NCBI GenBank assembly: GCA_022705265.1
Contig: JAKJEU010000008.1
Location: 1-16,474 of the forward strand
Direction: 5' to 3'
Source of the DNA: Pseudomonadota bacterium
GTDB taxonomy: Bacteria > Pseudomonadota > Alphaproteobacteria > JAKJEU01
DNA length: 16,474 nt
The notes under the pieces were generated by a model. It saw nothing but the letters and a program-made list of their open reading frames with translations. It ran no database searches and was not told the DNA's origin. The position numbers were made by a program, and so were the translations under genes. Shown here one piece after another: positions 5,579-11,650 of this stretch. The first letter of the stretch is position 1. Each line of letters starts with the position of its first letter.

Positions 5579-6955
5579 ATGACAAATTGGGAAAATATCG
5601 TTAATAGCCTTTCAAAAACAAAGGGAGCATATGATTCGTGGGTTAAATACCTTACTTTCAACGAAATCAATGAAGGCAAAGCTTATTTCAGCGTACCTAC
5701 TCCTTTTTTTAAAGACTGGATTTCAAAATCATATGCTTTTGACATTATTAAGGCATTCAAAGAAGAAGGTTCAAACATTAACTCTATTGCTGTTAATGTT
5801 GCTAACTGTTCTTTTAAATCGAATGTTTCAAATGAAATGACTCACGAAATTAAGGCAAAAGAAATCGATTCTTTTGTTGAACCTGTCATTACCCCTATGA
5901 AAAGAGAAATTGCATCTGCTCAATTAATTTCAAGCAGACTTGATGCAAATTATACTTTTGAAAACTTTATCACAAGCCAATCAAACGAATTTGCTTATGC
6001 TGCTACAAAAAGAGTCGCAGAAGGAAGTGCCGTAAGTTTTAATCCTTTATTCTTATATTCATCCGTTGGACTCGGCAAAACCCATCTTTTACAAGCAATT
6101 GCCAACAAAATCACCAAAGAAAGCCCTGAAAAAAAGGTTTTATATTTAACTGCGGAAAAATATTTGAACATGTTTGTTAAAGCAGTAAGTTCAAAAGACA
6201 CAAACCAAGCACTTGAATTCAAGGAAATGTTCCGCTCGGTTGATGTTTTGATGATTGATGATATCCAATTTTTAATCGGTAAAAAAATGACTTTGGAAGA
6301 GTTGTTATACACACTCGACGAATTGGTGGAAAACGGTAAACAACTTATTTTATCAGCAAACAAAGCCCCTAATGCTTTAATCGGACTCGATGAAAGACTT
6401 AAAACCAGAATGTCTTCTGGCCTTGTTGTTGACATTATGCCTGCTTCTTTTGAATTAAGACTTAATGTTTTAAAATCAAAGGCTCTTTTATTAAAAACTG
6501 ATATTCCTTTCGAAGTTTTGGAATTTTTGGCTGAAAAAATCCCATCAAATATCAGAGAGCTTGAAGGCGCTTTAAGAAGAGTCGTGGCTCATGCGGAAAT
6601 TATGGGTGAAAAAGTTTCATTGTCTCGTGCAAAGATTGTTTTAAAAGACCTTTTAAGCTCGACCGAAGAGCGAATCATCAGCATTGCCGAAATAAAATCA
6701 AGAGTCGCAACTTTTTACAAGTTAAGACAAGTTGACATCATGTCAAAATCTCGTCAAAAGGGAATCGCTGTCCCAAGACAAATCGCTATGTATATGTCAA
6801 AAACCTTGACCACCAAATCATATCCAGAAATTGGCAGAGAGTTTGACCGTGACCATACAACGATTCTCCACGGCGTAAGAAAGATTGAAGCCTTGATAAA
6901 AAGCGATAAAAATTTACTTGAACAAATTAATACCATTCGTGGAACATTATTATAA
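5579..6955 (+). CDS. dnaA: Chromosomal replication initiator DnaA
   Basis: DnaA is the AAA+ ATPase that binds and opens the replication origin. Domain I spans about residues 1-80 (WENIVNSLSK..., KDWI), with a short linker to about 115. The AAA+ core has YSSVGLGKTHLLQAIAN (Walker A, about 160-176), VDVLMIDDIQFL (Walker B), and LDERLKTRM with the arginine finger. The C-terminal helix-turn-helix carries GREFDRDHTTILHGVRKIE, the DnaA signature that reads DnaA boxes. Length (about 458) is normal for the family. AGGA (5570-5573) overlaps a first ATG at 5573, so the ATG at 5579, 5 nt beyond it, is the better start; the earlier one would add two residues. Odd point: the Walker A reads SSVGLGKT where most DnaA have GGVGLGKT, so the first loop glycine is a serine. 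Otherwise intact. Confidence 0.97.
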   Translation: MTNWENIVNSLSKTKGAYDSWVKYLTFNEINEGKAYFSVPTPFFKDWISKSYAFDIIKAFKEEGSNINSIAVNVANCSFKSNVSNEMTHEIKAKEIDSFVEPVITPMKREIASAQLISSRLDANYTFENFITSQSNEFAYAATKRVAEGSAVSFNPLFLYSSVGLGKTHLLQAIANKITKESPEKKVLYLTAEKYLNMFVKAVSSKDTNQALEFKEMFRSVDVLMIDDIQFLIGKKMTLEELLYTLDELVENGKQLILSANKAPNALIGLDERLKTRMSSGLVVDIMPASFELRLNVLKSKALLLKTDIPFEVLEFLAEKIPSNIRELEGALRRVVAHAEIMGEKVSLSRAKIVLKDLLSSTEERIISIAEIKSRVATFYKLRQVDIMSKSRQKGIAVPRQIAMYMSKTLTTKSYPEIGREFDRDHTTILHGVRKIEALIKSDKNLLEQINTIRGTLL

Positions 6956-6963
6956 TCAAATTT

Positions 6964-6997
6964 AAAGGGAGGCATTTTAAAAACCTCCCTTTTTTAA
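6964..6997 (+). terminator. Terminator between dnaA and the convergent GNAT gene
   Basis: AAAGGGAGG (6964-6972) pairs with CCTCCCTTT (6984-6992) around an 11-nt loop and runs into a T tract. Lying in the 43-bp gap between two converging genes, it probably ends dnaA transcription and may also stop the opposing operon. Confidence 0.85.
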
Positions 6998-6998
6998 T

Positions 6999-7565
6999 TT
7001 ACAAATCTAAATAAAACAAAAATTGTATTTCTTCTTGCTCTTCTTTTTGATAAACCTGTTCCCTTATACCTTTAAGCTTTGCCCCTTGCTTTGAATAAAA
7101 TTTACAAGCGGGAACATTGACATTTTGAGTTTCGATTTTAAGCTCTTTAAGCCCATTTGATTTGGCACAATTTTTAACCATATCAAAAAGCTTTGAACCT
7201 ATACCTTGATTTTTATAATCGTTATTTATTCTTATATCCCAAAGGGCTCCTAAATTTTCTTTGAAATCAAGCATATAAACCCCCTTGGTTTTCATAACCA
7301 AAGTTGCTCCTCCAACAGGCTTTAAATCATCAAAAGCCATAAAAAATCGCCAATTTGTGATATCAAATTTCTTATCATAATCCACCGCATTATTATATTT
7401 GCGATAATCTTTGATATATGGAGTATCTATTTTTTCTTCTTTAAGTTCAAACCCTTGCAACCCTTTATTTTTAAGCCTGTACAAAGATTTGACCATGAAA
7501 TTCATTTCAACCGCATCATATTTATCAAGCTCTTCTTTGAAAACTTCTCTATAAATTATTCCCAT
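6999..7565 (-). CDS. GNAT-family N-acetyltransferase
   Basis: A 188-residue GNAT protein, which should move an acetyl group from acetyl-CoA to an amine. The acetyl-CoA loop is visible as NDYKNQGIGSKLFDMV (Q/R-x-x-G-x-G/A form, about residues 115-130), preceded by the usual beta strand ALWDIRI. It is followed by LKIETQNVNVPACKFYSKQGA, the motif B region. That last block resembles the LETQ..NV.ACKFYEKCGF of SatA/YyaR-type streptothricin acetyltransferases. The N-terminal half does not obviously match them, so I do not claim resistance. It is the last gene of the trpB operon: its ATG overlaps the end of the kinase gene by 10 nt, with AGAGG a little upstream. The acceptor substrate is unknown. 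Confidence 0.8.
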   Translation of the reverse strand: MGIIYREVFKEELDKYDAVEMNFMVKSLYRLKNKGLQGFELKEEKIDTPYIKDYRKYNNAVDYDKKFDITNWRFFMAFDDLKPVGGATLVMKTKGVYMLDFKENLGALWDIRINNDYKNQGIGSKLFDMVKNCAKSNGLKELKIETQNVNVPACKFYSKQGAKLKGIREQVYQKEEQEEIQFLFYLDL

Positions 7566-8452
7566 AAAAAGGCAGCACCTCTGACTCCGCTTGAATCACC
7601 GAATTTAGCTTTTTTAAGCTTGGTAAAAACAGTATCAGAAAACACATAATCTCCCCAAATTTTTGGAACATTTTCATACAAAGAATCGACATTCGACATT
7701 CCACCACCTAAAACCACCACTTCTGGGTCAAGAATGTTGATTACCGAAGCCAAAGATTTTGCCAATCTTGTTTCATATCGTTTTAAAGTTTTTGTTGCAA
7801 TTTCATCGCCGTTGTTTGCAAGACTGACAATTTCTTTGCCACTTAAATCCTTATTCGAAAGAAGTTTATAATCCCTTACGAAACCAGTTCCCGATACAAA
7901 AGTTTCGATACAGTTACATTTTCCACAATAACAAGAAATATTTGTGTTTTTCTCTTCTTCGTCCATAAAGGGAAGTGGATTATGCCCCCATTCGCCACCA
8001 ATTGCATTCGGACCGCTGATTAGTTTGTTATATGCAATTATTCCGCTTCCAGCTCCGGTTCCGATTATAACACCCCAAACGGTTTTTGCACCCATTCCCG
8101 CTCCATCAACCGCTTCTGACAAAGCAAAACAATCAGCATCGTTGGCAATTTTGATTTCTTGCCCCAAAGCTTGTTTTAAATCTTTGTCAAAAGGCTTGCC
8201 AATCAAATGCGTCGCATTGGCATTTTTAACCAAACCCGTAGCAGGAGATATAGTCCCAGGAATACAAATCCCAACGCTTCCCTTTTGTTTTAACTCCTCA
8301 AAAGCACAAAAAACAATGTCCTTAATCATCATTACGGTTTTTTCATAATCACCTTTTGGGGTTGCCACTCTTTTACGATAAATTTCTTGCTTATTTTCAT
8401 CTAATGCAACAATTTCAGTTTTCGTGCCGCCTAAATCAATTCCTATTTTCAT
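7556..8452 (-). CDS. mak: ROK-family sugar kinase, Mak (fructokinase)-like
   Basis: ROK kinases phosphorylate free sugars with ATP in the cytoplasm. The 298-residue protein aligns by eye with E. coli Mak from end to end: MKIGIDLGGTKTE (phosphate loop), GICIPGTISP..G.VKNANATHL.GKPFDKDL, KIANDADCFALSEAVDGAG (catalytic Asp in NDAD), GVIIGTGAGSGI, GGEWGHNPLPFMDEEE (His of the ROK zinc site), CYCGKCNCIETFVSGTGF (zinc cysteines), ILDPEVVVLGGGMSNVD, and GDSSGVRGAAFLW. The cysteine block has CNC where CxGC is usual, so one glycine is replaced by Asn and there is a fourth Cys. The gene starts within TAATG, overlapping the dtd stop by one base and with no clear ribosome site, so it depends on coupling. 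Fructose is the likeliest substrate; other hexoses are possible. Confidence 0.87.
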   Translation of the reverse strand: MKIGIDLGGTKTEIVALDENKQEIYRKRVATPKGDYEKTVMMIKDIVFCAFEELKQKGSVGICIPGTISPATGLVKNANATHLIGKPFDKDLKQALGQEIKIANDADCFALSEAVDGAGMGAKTVWGVIIGTGAGSGIIAYNKLISGPNAIGGEWGHNPLPFMDEEEKNTNISCYCGKCNCIETFVSGTGFVRDYKLLSNKDLSGKEIVSLANNGDEIATKTLKRYETRLAKSLASVINILDPEVVVLGGGMSNVDSLYENVPKIWGDYVFSDTVFTKLKKAKFGDSSGVRGAAFLWE

Positions 8453-8898
8453 TATTTTAATTCACTTTCAATCATAAAAGTAACCGGACCGTCATTTAAA
8501 ATCGAAACTTGCATATCCGCACCAAAAATCCCCGTTTCGGCAATAATTCCAAGACTTCTTATTTTTGCGACAAACTTTTCATAAAGTTCATTAGCCATAT
8601 CAGGAGGAGCAGAATATACAAAAGAAGGTCTTCTTCCTCTGCTACAATCTCCATAAAGAGTGAATTGAGAAATAATCAACATTTGCCCGTCTATATCTCT
8701 TAATGAAAGATTCATTTTGCCATTTTCATCTTCGAAAATTCTTAAATTAATAAGTTTTTCCGACAACCAATCAATGTCTTTTTCGCTATCTTTTGGGCCA
8801 ACGCCAAGCAAGACACAAAGCCCTTGATTAATTTGTCCATTAACCTTTCCATCAATTGTTACGGAAGCGTTTTTAACCCTTTGTATTAATGCTTTCAT
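8452..8898 (-). CDS. dtd: D-aminoacyl-tRNA deacylase
   Basis: Dtd removes D-amino acids (and glycine wrongly attached to tRNA-Ala) from tRNA, a translation quality-control step in the cytoplasm. The 148-residue protein is the standard length and has MKALIQRVKNASVTIDG at the start. It carries both family motifs: SQFTLYGD (about 77-84) and NDGPVT (about 134-139). GKMNLSL, RGRRPSF and ADMQVS are also conserved. It begins 9 nt after the trpB stop with TAGGAAAAACCAATG, so its AGGA overlaps that stop. It ends overlapping the kinase start as TAATG. Intact. Confidence 0.95.
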   Translation of the reverse strand: MKALIQRVKNASVTIDGKVNGQINQGLCVLLGVGPKDSEKDIDWLSEKLINLRIFEDENGKMNLSLRDIDGQMLIISQFTLYGDCSRGRRPSFVYSAPPDMANELYEKFVAKIRSLGIIAETGIFGADMQVSILNDGPVTFMIESELK

Positions 8899-8907
8899 TG
8901 GTTTTTC

Positions 8908-10074
8908 CTACATATTAAAACTTGAAAATATTGTGTGCATATCTTTGTCACCTCGACCTGAAACATTTACGATAATGTTCTTTTTACCCTTTAAGGTTGG
9001 GCAAAGTTTTTCAAGATAAGCAAGAGCATGAGCGCTTTCAATCGCTGGAATAATCCCCTCTTTTTTGGACAACAATCGCAAAGCTTCCATAGCCTCGTCA
9101 TCGGTAATCGCATCATATTTTACTCTTTTTATCTCTTTTAAATAAGAATGTTCAGGACCAACACCAGGATAATCAAGCCCAGCGGAAATTGAATAAACTT
9201 CACTTATTTCGCCATCATCTTCTTGTAAAACTATGGTTTTCATACCGTGAATTATGCCGACTTTACCCTTTGTCATGGTCGCAGCATGAAGTTTTGTATC
9301 AACCCCTTTACCTCCTGCTTCTATGCCATAAATTTCGACACTTTCATCATCCAAAAAGCCTGAGAAAATACCGATGGCATTACTTCCACCACCAACACAA
9401 GCAATAATGATATCAGCATGGCCATATTGTTTAATTTGTTCCTTTGCCTCGGTTCCAATTACGGATTGGAATTCTTTTACAATTTTTGGATAAGGATAAG
9501 GCCCAACCGCAGAACCAAGACAATAAAAAGACTTATCAATCTCACTTACCCAAGTTCTTATCGCAACCGTTACGGCTTCGCTTAAAGTTTGAAGCCCTTC
9601 GGTTACTGGCACAACTTTTGCTCCCAAAAGCTCCATACGGAAAACATTAAGCTTTTGTCTTTCAATGTCAACTGCACCCATATATATTTCGCATTCAAGC
9701 CCAAGTAAAGCGGCAACCGTGGCTGTTGCTACTCCGTGTTGTCCTGCTCCTGTTTCGGCTATAATTTTTTTCTTACCCATTCTTTTTGCAAGCAAAATTT
9801 GCCCCAAAGAATTGTTTATTTTATGAGCCCCTGTATGGTTTAAATCTTCTCTTTTAAGATAGATATTATGTCCGTAATAATCGCTTAGATTTTTTGCAAA
9901 AGTAAGTGGAGTTGGTCTTCCCACAAAATCTTTTAAAAGCCTTTGAAATTCCGAAACAAAGCCTTCGTCTTTTAATGCTTTTTCATATTCGATATCAAGT
10001 TCATCTAAGGCTTTTTTAATATCCTCTGATACATATTGTCCGCCAAATTGTCCGTAATATTGGTTATTCATCAT
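8908..10074 (-). CDS. trpB: Tryptophan synthase beta subunit
   Basis: TrpB is a PLP enzyme that joins indole and L-serine to make L-tryptophan, normally in complex with TrpA. The 388-residue sequence is of the standard TrpB1 type: QYYGQFGGQYVSE at the N-terminus, GRPTPL, REDLNHTGAHKINNSLGQ (PLP lysine in HK), IAETGAGQHG (catalytic Glu), the phosphate loop CVGGGSNAIG, GLDYPGVGPEHS and VSGRGDKD. The start is one of two adjacent ATGs (10074 or 10071) after AAGGA; an upstream ATG at 10104 in the same frame lacks support. Odd context: no trpA or other trp gene is visible. It heads a compact operon with dtd, a sugar kinase and a GNAT protein. Whether trpA is elsewhere cannot be seen here. Confidence 0.95.
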   Translation of the reverse strand: MMNNQYYGQFGGQYVSEDIKKALDELDIEYEKALKDEGFVSEFQRLLKDFVGRPTPLTFAKNLSDYYGHNIYLKREDLNHTGAHKINNSLGQILLAKRMGKKKIIAETGAGQHGVATATVAALLGLECEIYMGAVDIERQKLNVFRMELLGAKVVPVTEGLQTLSEAVTVAIRTWVSEIDKSFYCLGSAVGPYPYPKIVKEFQSVIGTEAKEQIKQYGHADIIIACVGGGSNAIGIFSGFLDDESVEIYGIEAGGKGVDTKLHAATMTKGKVGIIHGMKTIVLQEDDGEISEVYSISAGLDYPGVGPEHSYLKEIKRVKYDAITDDEAMEALRLLSKKEGIIPAIESAHALAYLEKLCPTLKGKKNIIVNVSGRGDKDMHTIFSSFNM

Positions 10075-10160
10075 CTTTTCCTTAAAAAATAAAACTAATT
10101 TCATAATATTTTACTTAAATAAAATAATATTTGCACTCATAAAATTATTATTTCGTTAAA

Positions 10161-10237
10161 GAATCAAAAGAGTCGTAAGCTTTGTTAGATAATAGTTTTG
10201 TAAAATCAAAAATCTTTAAAAATTAAAGCCTCTTTAA
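10161..10237. promoter_or_regulatory. GANTC pair and CtrA-like site between trpB and the MscS-type gene
   Basis: GAATC (10161-10165) and GAGTC (10170-10174) are followed by TTAA-N7-TTAA (10223-10237). The full stretch TTAAAGCCTCTTTAAA matches the dnaA-leader site TTAAAGACTCCTTAAA at 14 of 16 positions. It lies in the 287-bp divergent gap, so it could act on either the trpB operon or the channel gene. The rest of the gap is AT-rich, with a 7-bp inverted repeat (CAACTAC at 10244, GTAGTTG at 10287) and no convincing promoter on either strand. Function is inference. Confidence 0.35.
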
Positions 10238-10361
10238 AACCATCAACTACAAAAGTTTATTTGCTTAAAAAACACTGTCTTAAAAAGTAGTTGTAAGAAT
10301 TTATTAATATGTACTTTTATTTTTTAAGGTGTTAAATTATACCAAAACAAATTAAAATTTA

Positions 10362-11237
10362 ATGGACGCAACAATGAACCAATTTAAAGAATTTTATGGC
10401 ATTTTTTCAGAAGTATGGAACCAAGGATTTCTTGGTATTAATATTGCTAAACTTATAAATATTTCTTTAATTCTTATTTTCTTTCTTTGGTTTAGAAATA
10501 AATTTACCAAAATTATTCTTTCAAAAATATCAAAGTTAGCTGAAAAAATTAATGCAAAAACAGCTTTTTCCTTGATAAATAATCTTGAAGAACCCGTAAA
10601 AATGATACCCTTAATTATTGGTATATTTTTTGTATTAGATTATATCGGATTTAAAGATGGTGCTTTGAAATTAGTCGGGGAAAGAACCATAAAAACTCTT
10701 ATCTCTTGCAACATATTTTGGGCTGTTTATGTTTCGGTTGCACCTCTTTCAAAATTTTTAAACCCTTTAAAAAAGATTTTCACCACAGAAATTATAAATT
10801 GGCTGGTTAAAACCATCAAATTTTTCATATTGTTTTTTTGTGTTGCAACCACATTAGAAATTTGGGGAGTAAATGTCGGAGCCTTAATCGCTGGTCTTGG
10901 GCTTCTTGGTATTGCTGGTGCTTTGGGTGCTCAGGATTTGGTAAAAAACCTTATTTCTGGTGTTTTGATTTTGGTGGAAAAAAGATTTCATATCGGAGAT
11001 TGGATTTTAGTGGACGGTCTTGTCGAAGGCACGGTCGAAGAAATTGGTTTTCGTTCAACTTTGATAAGAAGGTTTGATAAAGCTCCTGTCTTTGTTCCTA
11101 ATACAAAACTGGCTGATGCCGCGGTTACTAATTTCACAAAGATGACTTATCGAAGAATATTTTTCATATTGGTGTTTTATATTCTTCCTCAATTGACCAA
11201 CTTAAAAACATTCGTGAAAGAATTGATAATTATATAA
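10362..11237 (+). CDS. MscS-type mechanosensitive channel, N-terminal part (frameshifted)
   Basis: MscS-type channels open under membrane tension to release solutes on hypo-osmotic shock. There are about five hydrophobic segments (from residue 28, 80, 110 and 145 on). The last is the pore helix with the family motif GLGLLGIAGALGAQDLVKNLISG, then EKRFHIGDWI and the beta domain VEGTVEEIGFRSTLIRRFDKAPVFVPNTKLADAAVTNFTKMTYRRI. After RRI the frame departs from the family into FFILVFYILPQ... and soon stops; about 26 residues at the end are out of frame. One extra T in the T run at 11160-11164 would restore it. No clear ribosome site precedes the ATG at 10362; the ATG at 10374 is an alternative with a weak GGA upstream. 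Family sure, integrity doubtful. Confidence 0.83.
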   Translation: MDATMNQFKEFYGIFSEVWNQGFLGINIAKLINISLILIFFLWFRNKFTKIILSKISKLAEKINAKTAFSLINNLEEPVKMIPLIIGIFFVLDYIGFKDGALKLVGERTIKTLISCNIFWAVYVSVAPLSKFLNPLKKIFTTEIINWLVKTIKFFILFFCVATTLEIWGVNVGALIAGLGLLGIAGALGAQDLVKNLISGVLILVEKRFHIGDWILVDGLVEGTVEEIGFRSTLIRRFDKAPVFVPNTKLADAAVTNFTKMTYRRIFFILVFYILPQLTNLKTFVKELIII

Positions 11238-11512
11238 AAAACAACCAAGATTTCGTCCCCGAAGACGAAGCCCCTTCTTTTGTAAGGATTGATCGTTTTT
11301 CTGATTCTTCCATCGACATTATGCTTTATTGCTTTACCAAAACAAAAAATTGGGGTGAATGGCTTAAAATAAAAGAAGATTTGTCCTTGGAAATAAAACG
11401 AATCGTTGAAGAAGAAAAATCAAGTTTTGCCTTTCCTAGCCGTTCTTTGTACTTTGAGAATTCTCCTTTTTATGGCGAAAAACCCGAAATTTTTATACCT
11501 CCTGTTAAGTAA
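11165..11512 (+). pseudogene. MscS-type channel, C-terminal part in the shifted frame
   Basis: From 11165 the other frame reads HIGVLYSSSIDQLKNIRERI, then KNNQDFVPEDEAPSFVRI, SSIDIMLYCFTKTKNWGEW, KIKEDLSLEIKRIVEEEKS, SFAFPSRSLYF, and a tail ending in PPVK. This is the normal C-terminal alpha/beta domain of MscS proteins (Y.T...Q...I, S...I......T......W...E.L...I......G..FAFPS...Y). It has no start codon of its own near 11165; an internal ATG at 11321 would give only 63 residues. Joined to the upstream part after adding one base, the whole protein is 383 residues. So this is the end of one gene, cut off by a single-base deletion or a sequencing error. Confidence 0.72.
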
Positions 11513-11579
11513 TATTAAAACGACTATGACGAAAGGCATAACCAAACATATGAAAAAGGTATTCTTTTGACAAAAACCG

Positions 11580-11608
11580 TTGAAAAGAATTTTAAAACAA
11601 GAGATAAT
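11580..11608 (+). promoter_or_regulatory. Candidate promoter for the Sel1-repeat protein gene
   Basis: TTGAAA (11580-11585), a 17-bp spacer and GATAAT (11603-11608) lie about 42 bp before the preferred ATG. A separate TTGACA at 11567 has no good -10 at the right distance. The gene may therefore be transcribed apart from the channel gene. Confidence 0.45.
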
Positions 11609-11650
11609 AAAACTAGACACTTAATTTTTATAAAACTATTTTGGAAAAAA

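Noticed and set aside
6999..7565. Streptothricin resistance gene
   Set aside because: Only the motif B block resembles SatA/YyaR proteins; that is too little to name a substrate.
10244..10293. Inverted repeat CAACTAC / GTAGTTG
   Set aside because: Only 7 bp with a 36-nt loop and no T tract; expected by chance in a gap of this size.
11567..11650. TTG start giving a 707-residue Sel1 protein
   Set aside because: It would bury the signal peptide behind 28 charged residues; the ATG at 11651 has a ribosome site and an ideal signal sequence.
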